Positions 1 to 13,860 of a stretch of DNA of 64,000 nucleotides are shown here, one piece after another; within the stretch, counting starts at the first letter, position 1, and every line of letters starts with the position of its first letter. The DNA is taken from contig NC_083598.1 in the NCBI RefSeq assembly GCF_020882245.1, positions 27,441,858 through 27,505,857 of the forward strand, written 5' to 3'. The notes under the pieces were generated by a model. That model was not told where the DNA came from, ran no database searches, and worked only from the letters and a program-made list of their open reading frames with translations. The translations under genes were made by a program, and so were the position numbers. The stretch is from Rhopalosiphum padi (Eukaryota; Arthropoda; Insecta; Hemiptera; Aphididae).

Positions 1-2079
1 ACATTTTATTGTAATAAGCTCCGCAAAAGTTACTCACGCATCCGCCTAAATTTGGCTAAAATCCAAATGGTTTAGTGAATATTTACAAACGAGCGTATCG
101 TTGTTTACAACTGACAATTGCCGTGTTCCAAAATTTGTAGCATCGTGCATGCCATCAATTTTACACGAAAATAAAAATTTGATATCCGGTGTGAATTATT
201 TATTTACCTACATATTATTTATTATTATTATTATTATTATTTTTTATAATAAATGTCATAACACGCATAAGATCTGTCCCGGTTTTCGTTACCGTTCTAC
301 TACGGTTGCCACATCTAATATTATTATTAGTTTTAATGATAAATTAGATAGGCGTTGACCGGAATACTCTAAGTTTCTATATGCATAATTTTAAATTTAG
401 GAAAACATAAACATTAATTGTTATTAAAATACTTGATAAATTAACATAACAAAATAAACCAATGCATATCAACAGCTCGTACTAAATACTAGTCATATTA
501 TATTAAATATGATCGGCGAAGGAAAAAATCATAGTAGAAAACGAAATGAATATCTAAAAAATAATAAATCATAAAAACAACGATACCTGTGGTAGGAGGC
601 TGCCAAAAAATATCTTCTCGATATATTGTTATAAAATCAACAATGGCCCAACTATCGCATGGCATTAAATTCGTCTACGGCGAACGGCTGAATAACAAAA
701 GGAATTTAAGGTAGCTGAAGTTAGTTTTATTTGTAGTTTTATTAGCATGGAAGTTTTAAATGTAATATTTAATGATGTTTTTGATCTACGTTATAGAAGT
801 AACATATAAACGTTGCATAATCATAATAATAATATGTATTGAACTCCTGATCGAACAATACAAAACTCACACAATTATTTCGGGTTATTTTTATAATTAC
901 CTATTTTAATATATTGTATAGTAAATAGTATGTATACTAAAGAGTATAGCCAGGAGATAACGTACAAAATAAAATTTTTACAGTTTTGGTAGAATACATT
1001 TTCAAACTAATTTACTTAATTTCAGTCAACGGCATAACATGAATATTTTACATAAAAATATTTTATATTTTAACTCATAAATGAATTGCACATAGAAATA
1101 AATTGTCTTCGTAAAATATTAGTACAACTAGTGGAATTCGATTTATCTGTAGACCTTATTTTAATCTTCTATGGATTTTCCTTATTAAATGTTTAATTCA
1201 TTTTAAATCAATGGTGTTAATATGGTTAATGCAAATTAAATTATATTTTAAGATTAGCAAAATTTAATGTTAGTATATTATATTATATTTTGATTAATAA
1301 TTATAGATTCATCAAGTATTTAAAATTTCTAATTTTAAAAACTATTTTCAATCCAATTTTAATCATCCGCAATACATAATTTCTAGATTTAACTATAACT
1401 CGTCAGCAGTTATCTTTTACATACTGTTTCTAAACTTCTATAATTATTAAACTTAAACATGTATTTTGTATGTATGTATATATTACATGCGTTAATTAAT
1501 CAGTGTTTTAATTTAAATCAACGAAAATGTTGCAAGTTTAGCTTATTAACTGTTAAATATTTACCTAAATTATGTATATCTATACATACGCACACACACA
1601 CATATATATATATAGTATAGTATTAAATTTCTAAACGTAGTTTAATTTATATTAATAACCTTATTATAGTATTTGTCTATGATTTTATTGGTAAGATTTA
1701 ACATATTTTACTAACAACATTTATTGGTAAAAAAAAATAGAATTAAATATTTATAAATATTTATATAAAAGTAAAAATTCATCATTATAGTAAATGTCTA
1801 CTTAGATGTCTAAATAGTCAAATTCAAAAGTATCGACGTATAGAAATATTACAATACAATTTATCAATAATTCTTTAAAACTTTATGTATATCCGAAAGT
1901 CGTAATCGATCCACGATGATTTGCGTGATTTAATTAGATATAGTATTATGTTCTGTCTTATTTTCTAATAGGTATGTAATTAAAATATCTCAAGGTATCT
2001 AGCTAAGACACGAAAAACGAAAACAACCCTTAGTCCAATATAAATTGTATAATGTATAATATGGTGTGGAGAAGAGAAA
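1..2079. other. AT-rich non-coding DNA
   Basis: No gene is recognised. The sequence is low-complexity AT-rich DNA with an ATT/TTA run near 219-242 and a CA/TA run near 1590-1618. A small imperfect palindrome built from CTAAATTTGG and its partner lies at about 46-76. The 85-codon open frame at 101-358 runs through the ATT microsatellite and has no recognisable domain. Confidence 0.6.
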
Positions 2080-2480
2080 AAAAGTATCCACCCTAATCCT
2101 ATTTATCACATTGCGGTAGAGGCAGCAATCAGAAATGAGGGTTGAAAAAGCCGAAAGCGTACAAAAGCGCAGTAGGGGTTGACACAGCCCGGGCCGCGCG
2201 AAGAATAGCGTTATTTTCTCGTTATTTATCGCGTCAAACTCGACTTTTCCCAGCCCACCTCCCCTAACAGCCATCATCCTTTTCGTTCCCAAACTTCTAT
2301 ACACACAAGGGTCCTGTAGACTTCAAAACGGGATACCCTACATCGATTACGCCACAGACTCGAGCATTACATACTCTCACATGCACACGTTTGTATACAT
2401 ATTTCACGGTCTTACTAACTGAAACCAACCACTTATAGTCCCCAAGCGACTGGTATAGCGGACCTAAATATAACGTACTT
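2080..2480. other. GC-richer, CpG-containing patch
   Basis: This patch stands out from the AT-rich flanks, with pieces such as CCCGGGCCGCGCG and CAGCCCACCTCCCC. The open frame on the minus strand (1999-2304) has no recognisable domain and biased composition. It could be a regulatory element, a non-coding exon or an old repeat; the sequence alone does not decide. Confidence 0.35.
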
Positions 2481-5100
2481 TAGACTTTCATGTCATTCAG
2501 AAAAAAAATCCAAAGTATTTCTCCGGAGAATCACTACTTTTTATAATATTTTCGGTATTCTCAATTAGATCGGAATTTTCTGGTTGAAATATGAGGGCAA
2601 ACCCTCCAAAACGTCCGTTTTAAAATATGACGTAATAATGTATGATAGTGTTAAAAGGTATCTTAAGTAAATACATGTATATAATATACATAAAAAAAAG
2701 AATATAATACCAAACTTAAAAAAAATGTACAAGCTTGTTTACTATTTTTGTTCAATCTTCAATGATCCTTGTCAGCCATTATAAACATTGCAGGATATGA
2801 CGTTTATACGATAAAGGGACTTTTTCAATTAAATTATAGTATACATTAAAATTAAAGAACACTAAAGATAATAGACTTACCTATCGTAATGTACCAATAT
2901 ACAATTTTAAAATGTATTAACACTATCAAAGACTTATAATCACTTTACGTTAAAATAATTAATTTAGAAATTCAAAGAACCAGAGATGTTGAAAATAAAC
3001 GTTTATGAATTAAACTGAAGTGGATTTTATGAAAACGTTTAAATTTTTAGTGTTTATTTATGATTAAAATATAAATAAAAAAAACAATTTGTATAGTAGG
3101 TGTAGGTACTTTTAAATTATCAGTTCGGCATTTTTCATTGAGTATAAATCGTATTATTGATAATAATATTTGAAAATAAATAATTATGAATGTCATTATA
3201 ATTCAATTATAATAACATTCATAATTTTATAAATTTAATTTAATTTATGTGTCAACAATATTTTACACTTTTTCAAAATATATAACTTAGAATTTTAACA
3301 ATCACGTTTTTTTTTTAAATTTAGGTTTATCACTGTTTGTGGTTAGTTTATTTTTAAACTGTTAACATAATACTGAAGAACTTTGAATACATTTCTACTA
3401 AGCAACAAAAAATAATAATTGCAACATAAACTTAATTAAGAAATCAGCTAAAGTTCAAAAGATAGAAATTCACAAAAGAGAACAGTTTTTTTATTAAAAA
3501 ATAATTTGATTTAAGCTAATTGGAAAGACCTTTGCTGAATTCATATTCTATATATATATATATACATAATTTAATAATCTTCTGCTAAATACCTATTATA
3601 CAACATCAATATAAATAATATTGGTTGAACCTAACATTCATGGCATAAAGTTATAACAATATGTAGACATTCTAAAATCTGTTGCAAATACAAAATAATC
3701 AATAATATTAGTATAAACAAGTTAAAACCTACAAAATAAGATACAATAGAAAATTATAAATATGTATGAGATATATGTTTATGAAGTTATAAATATTTAC
3801 ATAATATATTGATTAAATTACAATGATTAAAATATAGGTTATGTGTGATTGAATTATAATAACATTTGTTTAAGAAAATATTTGGATCATTGTTTGAAAT
3901 AAAAACTATTTATCATGAAAAAACAATAACTACGAATAACGAACAAAAAATATACGTTATTTTATTGTATAAAGCACCAGCATGATTATGATAAATAGAG
4001 GTGTTGTGCCACAATCAATTTATCAACAATTTTCATTTCGAGTTGCATACAAGTAAAATCTAGTTGTTATAATTTGTTTGAAATAATGGCGATGTTTTTT
4101 GTGAAACATTTATTTATTTATTTTTAACCACTACAAAGTTTTTTTTTAAAAATGTGTGTTATTTATTTTTGTATTACTTAAAATCATAATACAAGTTCGT
4201 CAACTGTTAAACTACCTTCAATAATTAAAATTAAATATACATTTGTCGTTATTTTTATTTGTTTTAAGTTTTAAAATTAAAATTATCGTGGGTTTTTTTA
4301 TTACTTTAAGTTTTACAATTTGTTCAATATAATATGTTAATTTCAGTATTAAAACTTGACGCTTTAATACAAGTTAAATCGAATGTTCTTTATTTCTACA
4401 TAAAAATATACACAATTCTCAAATATTTACTTTATTTAATACTAATGATCAATTATAAATATTTTTTTAAACCTTTCTAGTCTGATTAATTTAAACATAT
4501 TAAATTATACTCAAAATAATTGTTTAAATGTTGTGATTTCTAAGACACGATGAATTTTGTATAGAGGTCAATAAATATTTTTTAAACACCAAGCGAATTT
4601 ATTGCTTTTTCAAAATCAATTGTAATTATTCTATTCGTTAAAAAAAGATTAAAATAAAAACATTTATATTACTTTTAATATAAGTTAAATCTAATAAATT
4701 ACTAGAAGAATTATATGATTTTATATTTTATAGTAATTTTTAACGTGCTGTATTATTTATCACAGGTAAATATTAAATGTCAATACATTCCGAGAAGATT
4801 GACACATATCTTAATACCAAGTATATTCATTGTTTATACTTGTAGCAATGAATGTGTAATATATGGTTTTAAAATACCCACTAAAGCAAGTAATTTTCGC
4901 TTAACATCTCACTAAAATTTAAATTAACTAGAAATCGTTTGGTCTTAACTAGTCAGCTGGGCATTTGAACTCGATAACTCTTGTTAGTATTTGTTTATTT
5001 TTAATTTTACAACTATAGGTTGATGATTACAAAAAGGTTTAAAAATAACAAACTCGTTAAACCAATAGAAATTATAATGATATTATATTCATTTACATTG
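2481..5100. other. AT-rich non-coding DNA
   Basis: I see no coding, RNA or transposon signature. A TA dinucleotide run lies near 3546-3566 and poly-A/poly-T tracts are common. Confidence 0.6.
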
Positions 5101-5340
5101 GGAAATTGGCTCTCGGAAAAAGGGTTATAGCTTTTTTTCAAAGAAATTATTCTATTTTTATGAGTGTAAGTGTTGTTATTATTAGAAAAATATTTCGAAA
5201 GGTTAACAGAAAAATAATGAAGGAGTTAATCATACAAAGAAGGGGGCGAGTCGCGTGTGATAACATTGATTAAAATAATCATATGGTAGGTAGTACGTTT
5301 TTAGGTGATACCTATCATTGGTTAGGAAAATTTAGGTATA
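5101..5340 (+). repeat. Diverged dispersed repeat, copy A
   Basis: The core at about 5158-5218 (ATGAGTGTAAGTGTTGTTAT and onward) matches the sequence at about 7364-7422 in the same orientation, with scattered substitutions. Weaker similarity continues on the 3' side to a shared TTGGTTAGGAAAATTTAGG-like stretch near 5317-5337. No coding content is evident. It is probably an old non-autonomous transposon or a local duplication. Confidence 0.5.
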
Positions 5341-7320
5341 GTGAACGATAAATAAGTGAAAGAATTACAAAGAGTACCACCAAATAATTATAGTACCAGC
5401 GATTTTAGCGAGTTAAGTTTTCAATAAATTTAAAGTAGTAACAGTGGTAAAGTTCATTTGATAATATAAATTATTTATTAATAAATATATTTTAGATAAT
5501 ATGTAATATATATATATATATATACCTGAACGTAACATAAAATAAATATATCAACCTGCTATACTTTATATGCACGTGTGTTTAAATATCAATTTGATAA
5601 TTTATAATTATTTTCATTTGTAAAAACACATTAATTCATAAAGTATCACTTTTTTTCGATTAAATAGTATTTAACTAGCTTAAAAAGCTTATTAATTCTA
5701 GTGTATGAGACAGTTTTATGAGGATGAATTTACCATTAAATATATATATATAATATGTAAAAATAATTACAAAATAACAGGGGAAAAAGAAAAACCATTA
5801 TCGTGAAAATGTAAAACATCGCTTTATACAATCTAAATTCCAGGGAGTTTTAAAGCAGTTAAATGAACCGAGAACATATCAACCTCTCCCATTATTCCTC
5901 CGAAAAACAGGAAGTATATTTTTATCTGGCGTGAAATGTACGGATATCTAAGACCGGACGTGTACAACTGTACACCAAAAGGATAAGTATGCCCACATAT
6001 ATATTATATCAAGTGGTATAATTAACAAAGATGTCCGAGATTGAGTAATCACCTTCGATATTTCAGCGTATTTAACACGTTATTATAGTCTTGTGGTGAT
6101 CATATATTTTGAATTATCTTCACACCTTGATATTATTTTATTAATCTCTACCTATTATATCAGTTTTATTATATCAGTTTTTTGCCTTACACGTTCATAT
6201 TATATTATATTTTCGAATTTTCCATAAGATTTAAACAAAAAACAATTGTGTCTTAACAGAACTTTTAAGATCGTATCGATCGTCTAACGTAATCGGTCCT
6301 GCTTGCGTACTCAGAACAATTATTTTCTATACGCGACATTAAAAACAATTATAATATTCCAGTTCAAATGTTCAATTTTTTATATTTATGTTATATATAT
6401 ATTTGATATAATCAACAATAAAATATATAAATTTTATTTTATGAATACATGGATTTCTTTCTACGTGACCATTGAAGTGTAACAAATACACGCGACCCAC
6501 GGGTGTTTAATTATGTGAAAACTATATCATTTACATTTTTAATCACACGTTTTGTAAGCTGATCTACATAAAGGTTTATGATGTTTTTACGATCATTGTA
6601 TTTTCGTCTGATTTGAAGGTAACTACACCATAATAGTTTTCAATTATATTATTCAATTAGCAAGATTTATTTAAATTATACTTTTATCATTATTTTTTTG
6701 ATTTAGGCTTGAAATACTAGTTTAAATAATTATATTATTTACGTTATTTACAACGACATTAAATTATTTAGTAGTTTAATTAATATTTTTAATTTTTATA
6801 TTTGGTAAGTATTCTGAATATTTTTGTGTGGATGGAGTTTTTATAAGATTTCTAAACGTTTGATGAAAACCTTAAAAAAATTATTAATTTAAAGTTTTAT
6901 TATGTATTTGGGTAACAACGATATAAGAAAAAGTAATTAGAGTAAATTAATTTGAAAATAAGTGTGGTACGAATAAATCACAATATTTTAAAATATTTGA
7001 TAATTAAACTAAATACATTTTAAATAGAATATAACGATTATACTGTTTTTTACGTGATGAAAATTAAATTAAACATAATGAAAATACTAAAAGTATACGA
7101 ACATTTTTCGAAAAGATGAAATTGATTGACAAGCAAACACAAGTTAAGTTTTTTTCATTATTCGTTTAGGTTTAAGTATGAGTTGTTTTTTTTTCTAATG
7201 TTTGAACATCATACATAGAGTTAATTAAAAAAAAATGGTCAAGTTGAGTATAACTTGTGTTTTATATTCTTATAATAAACATATTTTAAAAAATAGTTAT
7301 ACATTTTTTTTGCAATGAAA
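5341..7320. other. AT-rich non-coding DNA
   Basis: No gene is recognised. A short less AT-rich stretch at 5850-6000 contains a 23-codon ATG frame but no domain. TA runs occur at 5506-5523 (just upstream), 5741-5752 and 6394-6402. Confidence 0.55.
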
Positions 7321-7545
7321 CTATATCCCGTTATTATAGTTTCAATGTAACAAAAAATATGTCTATGAGTGTACGTGTTAGTATTATTAGAACAATATTC
7401 AGCGAAACTAACGGGAAAAATAATTATATTAACATATTAATAAGAGGACGTAAAATAAATCGGTAATTTAAATATTGGGGATAATTTTATGGGTCTAGTT
7501 AGGTTTCGTCGCTACATACATTGGTCATATAAATTTAGCCTGGGT
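7321..7545 (+). repeat. Diverged dispersed repeat, copy B
   Basis: This is the second copy of the repeat seen at 5101-5340. In this copy TCCCGTTATTATAGTTTC (near 7326) and GAAACTAACGGGA (near 7404) form an imperfect inverted pair, which suggests terminal inverted repeats of a small DNA element of about 90 bp embedded in a larger duplicated segment. No open frame is shared between the copies. Confidence 0.45.
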
Positions 7546-10542
7546 CAATTGGTCGTAAACTCGTAAACAATTTTACCTGTTTTGAGAAAGGTAGTGATCA
7601 ACAATACAATTATACATTCTACGTTCAACGAAAAATGTTTAATTCAAGACCGTTTGTGTCAATACTTATTACTAATTGCATTTACTTAAATAAAAAAAAA
7701 AGTAATAAACATTATACAATGAATAGTAATATCATAATATCAAGAATTTATTTTAATCAATAAATCAGTTAACTAAAGGTACTACACTAAAATCCGTTTG
7801 GATTTTAAGTTTATGTTAAGAAAATTATTGCACAATACTAAAATTTCCGTTTATATGTAGTCGAAAGATATAATATTTAAATAATTCATTTAAAAAAGTA
7901 TATTATATTTTAAATTAGAAAGCGTTAAGTTACTGAAAAGTAGAACATTGAAATTATTGTGTTGTCCAATTCCTAAAATAATACTATTATATGCATTTCC
8001 AAATATAAATTTGTAAATATGTACTTCACAGAATTTATGATTTTATTATAACTATAGGTAACTTGTTTTCCGAATAAAAATAAAAATAATTATGAACAGT
8101 AGTATTAATATTTACGAAACAAGGTACAGTTATTGTTAAACCGTAATTTCTGTAAAATATCCATCATTTTTACAAAGAAATATAATGATAAAATCTTATG
8201 AATTGGACGAACACGATGATTTAAATAAATTATTTATTTAGTATTTACGTATAAAACTAATAATGGAATGATGAAATTGCTTTAACATTATAACGGTATA
8301 ACAGTTACAAATTGTATTTTAAACTAAATTTGTCTTAAATAAATTACAAAAACAAACTATTACAGTTATCAATATGATTATAATATTATGATTATGTATA
8401 TAAACTTATCTATATAGAAATTTAAATAAAAGGTTGTTCAGAATTTAACGTTTGAAAAGTAAAAATTATTATTACTAATAAAATGAGAAACGTATTTATT
8501 TGATCACACTATCATAGGCCGTGTGATTATCTTGATCCATTATATTTTATAGTAGGTAAGAAAATAATGTCCGATTTATTGTCTTGATATAATTCGCGTG
8601 ATTTTGATGAGATGATAATATTCTGAGAATTTATCGAAGCGTATATTTATATTCATCATTCGGTTTAAACGATGATAAAAAAATATCGGAAATCAAAATT
8701 ATTTATTTGTCATCCATTACTACGGTTATATAGGTATCGAAAGATCAAGTATCAGAGCATTGAAGAGTTGTTATGATAGTATTAAATTTAATATTTCCAT
8801 CTGTATTGTAACATAATATATAATGATAATGATGGTACCCGTATATCCGTTTAAAGGATAGTAGGATACGGTATGTTAAGAGCGAAATATAAAATAATAT
8901 CAACAGTGAAATTTAAAAAAAAATTAATAATTGTATGAAATACATACCCTAAAGAGTTATAAGGTGACATTCAATATACAAATCTTCTTGTACATACAGC
9001 AATGTTGAAAAAATAAAGATTTTAAATTTATTTCATAACAGAAAAAAATTATCTTTTTATTATTGCAATATTCACCTGTGAAATTTTAATTTTATCAATT
9101 TAAAATAAAATTAATTTTTAACTTTTTATCTGTTAAACAATTATTTCATGGAGTCAAACCAAATATTGGTACTTATATGACTCTTATAAAAGTGCCATCC
9201 ACACGTTATTGTCAAGTCCACTTATATTACATATTTTAATACATTTAAGTCTTTCATTCTTATAAACTAAATGAACTTCAGTGAAGTTATTTTGAGTTTA
9301 AACTTCAAATGTATAACAATTCGAATGGCGTCTGTCGGTCCGTTGAGTCGAGTCATATTTCTATATATATATATATATGTATTATGTAGTGTGGCATTAT
9401 TGTATCAATGAGAAAACTATACTTAACATTTCTTTTTTTCACTCTGAAATATTTTATAATAACTTTAAGTGTTTAAGCAATCGTATACATTTTAATACTT
9501 TAATTTAATCAAATATTGCAATAATATAATGTATTATACGTCTTATGGTCAAGAATTATTTTCTTCTATACATATGTCAATATATATTTTTAAAGTTGTT
9601 TAATACCGATTTAATACATACTACTTACATTGAGTTTGACTGTATTACAAAATAATATCGTTTTTTTATTTATTTTTTGGGTATAACATGGTTTAGATAA
9701 ATATAAATAAATACAAATTTAATTAGAATAATTCAAGTGAGCTTGTATAATACATTAAATGCACAGTTAAAATTAACTTTTTTTCATCAATTTAAAGTAA
9801 GTTATAATATCATAACTATATTTATATATATATATTATATGTTATGTTGGGCCAAACTTTGTGAATTTGTGCCAAACACTGGCGATTTATATATTGTATA
9901 CGGGACGCTTTTACTTTTTGGCAAAATCCCGAAATAAATGACTAGAATAATTTTAAATTTACCGAGTAGAGTAATTTATAAATTCATATGTATTATAACA
10001 GCGAAACTTCATTGCCGAACACACACATCTAAAAACTTACGGAAACACTGTTGTTTTGTTTACGTATCCAAAACAAACAAAGGTCTAAATCTAGTTAATC
10101 TTATTGTGTATAATACATTTTTATACATGTCACGAAATACTTTAATTATTTTATTAACATAATTGTTTTATTTTAAATTAGCATTTGTTTTATGTCTGAA
10201 AATCATGTGCTCAAATGCCGTTTATTTGAAATGTTCTGCGTATAAAACAAAAAATATAAACTATAAATATTTTGACGTTTTATTATAATTAAACATAAAA
10301 CACGCTATAATTACCAGTTTTTAATTGCTTGCATGATTTTACTAAACATTATACTGAAACTCCTGAAGTATATGTAAATTAAAATATTAAGAAAATGAAA
10401 ACAATATCATTTTTACTATGCCGATAAAATATTTCTGTACCTTTTGATATAAATATAATATATTTTTATTTGATAACTAAATATTTAAATAGTATATTCA
10501 ATTATAAATTAAATTATTAAATAATATTATAAAACGTTATCG
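7546..10542. other. AT-rich non-coding DNA
   Basis: No gene is recognised. From 9737 to 10162 a single frame stays open for about 141 codons interrupted by one TAA, which is long for such AT-rich DNA, but the translation shows no domain. A TA run sits at 9361-9378. Confidence 0.5.
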
Positions 10543-10639
10543 ATGTGTGTAATCAACGTAATGTCAGATGTGTTGAGTGAGTCGTATATGATATTACGCA
10601 GGTACATATTTTCTAATTATAAATGCAAATTAAATAATA

Positions 10640-11250
10640 CGTACGCATGTAGGTGGTGGTACGTTGGTTTTATTCGTGTCACATATTTTACAAACGCCCC
10701 CCGTCTATTCATAATAAAGATGCGCATGTATTTTTTATTATCATTATTCCTGGCGACTATCACGGTTAAACTGTTTAACTCATTGGTGTGTGAAATCAAT
10801 TTTGGAGGGTAAAGCGTTAAAAGATGGCATCTACGATAATATTATTATGAACGGGAATCATTGATCGGCACGAAGGCGGCGACGGTCATTTCGCCCGGTG
10901 GGTGGTTGTATTTGGGGATGAATAGACGCCGAGAGGAAAAGGGGGTCAGAGGCGAGATATCGTTGGAATGTTTATGGTCAGAGCATGTGACTTTTATTGA
11001 ACTTTGGGCGTATCCGCCGCCAATCTAGTGTGTTTTTGTTTCTTCCGACCGTTGCGTCCGGCGTTTTTGATGTGACCGGACGACCTGTTATAGGAATCGC
11101 CGAAAGAAAAATAAAAGGGCATAACGATGATTTTTTATATTTCAAAAAAAATAAAAAATTGAGCAACGAAAAACCCACTGTGTGTTAGCTAAACCGGACC
11201 TGCAACAGAATGCGTAGGTAAACCCGAATAATCTGTACAGTATGGAGTGT
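10640..11250. other. CpG-richer patch around candidate exon
   Basis: Sequence such as CACGAAGGCGGCGACGGTC and GCGTCCGGCG is unlike the AT-rich surroundings. Two overlapping open frames of about 60 codons on opposite strands at 10978-11188 have no recognisable domain. It could be the region around a transcription start, but no clear core-promoter motif was identified. Confidence 0.35.
10720..10808 (+). CDS. Possible signal-peptide exon (candidate receptor exon 1)
   Basis: The frame starting at ATG 10720 begins MRMYFLLSLFLATITV, a short basic start followed by a hydrophobic core typical of a secretory signal peptide, and ends ...VCEINFGG directly at a GTAAAG donor (10809). Mature AMPA/kainate receptors start with a strand of the type I-x-[IFL]-G-[GA]-[IL]-F, and the receptor exon at 29180 starts GAIFEQ, so ...EINFG followed by GAIFEQ would be a natural junction. 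The donor leaves phase 2 while the receptor exon needs phase 1, so the join is off by one base (three Gs, 10807-10809, precede the TAA). Alternatives are a base-count error in this G run, an intervening small exon, another gene, or chance. The surrounding DNA (10.64-11.2 kb) is CpG-richer than its flanks. Confidence 0.25.
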
Positions 11251-11327
11251 GCAACATATATAATATAAATGTATGTTTATATATATTTATATATTTATTA
11301 TATGTGTGTGTCTATATACGTATGTAC

Positions 11328-11422
11328 GTATGTATGTATGTATGTATGTATGTATGTATGTATGTATGTATGTATGTATGTATGTATGTATGTATGTATG
11401 TATGTATGTATGTATGTATGTA
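11328..11422 (+). repeat. (TATG)n microsatellite
   Basis: An uninterrupted tetranucleotide array of about 24 units, preceded by interrupted TATG/TACG units from about 11318. It explains the three overlapping open frames here that read as repeated YVCM or HTYI peptides, which are artefacts of the repeat. Confidence 0.97.
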
Positions 11423-13099
11423 CATGTAGGTATACCTACCGATGGTGGACCGCCGTGGATGATTATTCGTACTGAGACCAAAGGAGTGAGAGAGGATAAT
11501 AAATTTGCTGGACGGTGATATTTCATAGCCGAAATCTCTGGACTTGAACTCCGGCCATTATGACGTTAAAAAAAAAAAAAAAATACGGTGGCTGAAGAAT
11601 TACACTGGTTCTGGTAGTCGGAAACGAACGGGGGTAAAAAGCAAAAACAGGGATAACCTAAAAAATAAATAAAAAGAAGAATCATATAACCCTGCAGACC
11701 CTTTAAATTCGTTCAACCGTGTGTTCGGATAGGGGTCTCTATGCTACTGCAGAGATTCTCGTTTTAAACTGTGTTCGACGGCGGTGGTAGTCTTATTGTT
11801 ATTTCTTTTTATTGTTTTTTTGTTCCCTACCCAATATGGTAGCCTTAAGCCGTACCTATCCCACTAAAACCCCGGAGTTGTATGTTATTGAATTTCGAAA
11901 TATTTGGCAATTCATACATTGTAATAATACGTAATGTTATAATATTCCAACTCAACTACAGTACTAGTATAATTAATTGAATATTATCAATTAATTTCAA
12001 CAGTAACCAAACACCGAATTTCTGCACTGAATATAGAATTATTGTTTTTGAATTTATTAATTTCTGCATTAAAAACAGTACCTAACATTTTTTTTTTAAA
12101 TTCTAATGAGCAAATTATTATATACAATAATAAGTATAAGAAAATCTAAAATAAAAAAAAATACTAATTAATTACTTATAAAAAAGTTCAATATCTCGGG
12201 TTAGTGAAAGTGAAAAAAAAAGAAGCCATTTATTATACTAATTTCTATGATTAGTTAGAAAAAATATCTAATCATTTTATGAGTAATTATTAATTTTTAA
12301 TAATTGCGCAATCATGAAAGACTAATGACCCACACTTTTTTATTTTTTCCCCTCAAATTATGTTAAAACACGAGAATCATTAATTTTTAAAATAAAAAGT
12401 GAATAGATTAAATTAAGCTTGCATGACCCTTAAGGTCTGTTTACCGAAATCAGTCTAATGCACAAATCAAAACAGCCCTTTTTATAATAAGAAGTTAAAA
12501 AATTATTCCAAATTTATGTTTACAGTAAAAAAGTGATACACAATTAAAGAAGAAAAATAATGTAAATTGTTAGTAAAAAAAAAAAAAACAAATTTAAAAG
12601 CAATTATATATCCATAGCCAAAAAATAATATTCTATATTGTACTACGTCCATAATTTATAATAATATTATAGTATTACGCATGCGTGCTTTACTATGGCA
12701 CTTACAATAATTTCGGTTGTTAAACAACAAATGCCTTGTGGTCCCATCCTCGAGTAAAGGCAAGTACTTAACTGTTGTGTCTATTCAAAGTTAATTAAAC
12801 AATTATATTTCTTATGTTGTAGTTAAATTCGTTTCGTAGAATCATTATTTTTAACGTTTAAGTAAATAATTGTATTTATTGTCAATTATTTGTTCAAGCG
12901 AAGAACTTGAGTTTAAGTTTTATGGTGATAAATATGAATTATCTTATTATTTTATAAAAACAGCATACGTACCGTATACTTTAAGTCAATAAATTATTAT
13001 TTAACAACTTAAATCGCATAATAATGTTATACTCCTAAATAAAATGCACCTATATTGGATAGGTAAAACTAATTATTTTGCGTTTTTTTCTCGAAAAAT
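11423..13099. other. Non-coding DNA
   Basis: No gene is recognised. Poly-A tracts occur at about 11569-11582 and 12577-12588. The stretch 12670-12770 is slightly GC-richer and holds only a 20-codon ATG frame. Confidence 0.5.
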
Positions 13100-13860
13100 A
13101 AAGTCCGGTAGGTAGTTGGTACACAAAATATTATGTTTACTGGAAAATTTTTCTCGTGAAGTTCGGCACTATACATTTTCTGCTTATTACACGCCTTTAC
13201 GTTCCGAGATAATTTATTTATTTTCCACGCGCAGCGGTTACTTAACCGTTATCACCCATGTAGTTATTCCCTTATCTGCGGGTGTCCTAGTAAAACTTTA
13301 GGTACACGCACGTTGTATTATTTACGGGTAGCCTGAGGATTTTTTTTTAAAAACGTTTCAACCGTTGCCATAGGTAATCCTTTTTTTTCAGATCTCTACA
13401 TCTGATAAGTGCCCAGTGGCCACACACACGCCTGAGGCTATGTTAATATTCGAGAGATTACGCTGCATTTTTTTCCTGTAGTTTTAACAAGCTCGTGTAC
13501 CGGAACGGTTTGTTCGTTGCTGGCACAGGTCGGGACGACCGCTGAGTTAGGGATAAGAGCATTTCCGTTTTCGAAGACCGGTTCAAAGGTCTTGTCTGAA
13601 GGTATTGGACGCAATCCAAAAACCTTGTTTTCCGGTCATATAATTCGAAATAAAAATCACGAGGGTGCAAAAAAAAAATCATATAAAAAGAGAGTGAAAT
13701 GGAAAAAGAGGAGAGAAATGCACTATACAGCTAAACCTTCTGTAAAGACCGGAAATACTTCCGAGAACGGTAGTAAAACCGTGTTTTTAGTTTCCGACCG
13801 ATTACAAATCTCCAACCCTGCAAAATGGACACTTAGATGAATCAGCACGAAATAAATATA
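13100..13860. other. GC-richer patch with unrecognised open frames
   Basis: Less AT-rich than its flanks. The + frame at 13517-13840 (107 codons) is the longest here. Its translation is rich in K, S, T and R without a recognisable domain, signal peptide or membrane segment, and no splice-bounded structure is apparent. It is most likely a chance opening. Confidence 0.3.

Noticed and set aside
9737..10162. 141-codon frame with one internal stop
   Set aside because: No domain and a K/N/I/Y/F-rich translation; a disabled gene cannot be claimed from this alone.
11247..11526. Four overlapping open frames reading repeated YVCM or HTYI
   Set aside because: They are translations of the TATG microsatellite.
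13517..13840. 107-codon + frame
   Set aside because: No domain, no splice structure and a lysine/serine-biased composition; judged a chance opening in a GC-richer patch.
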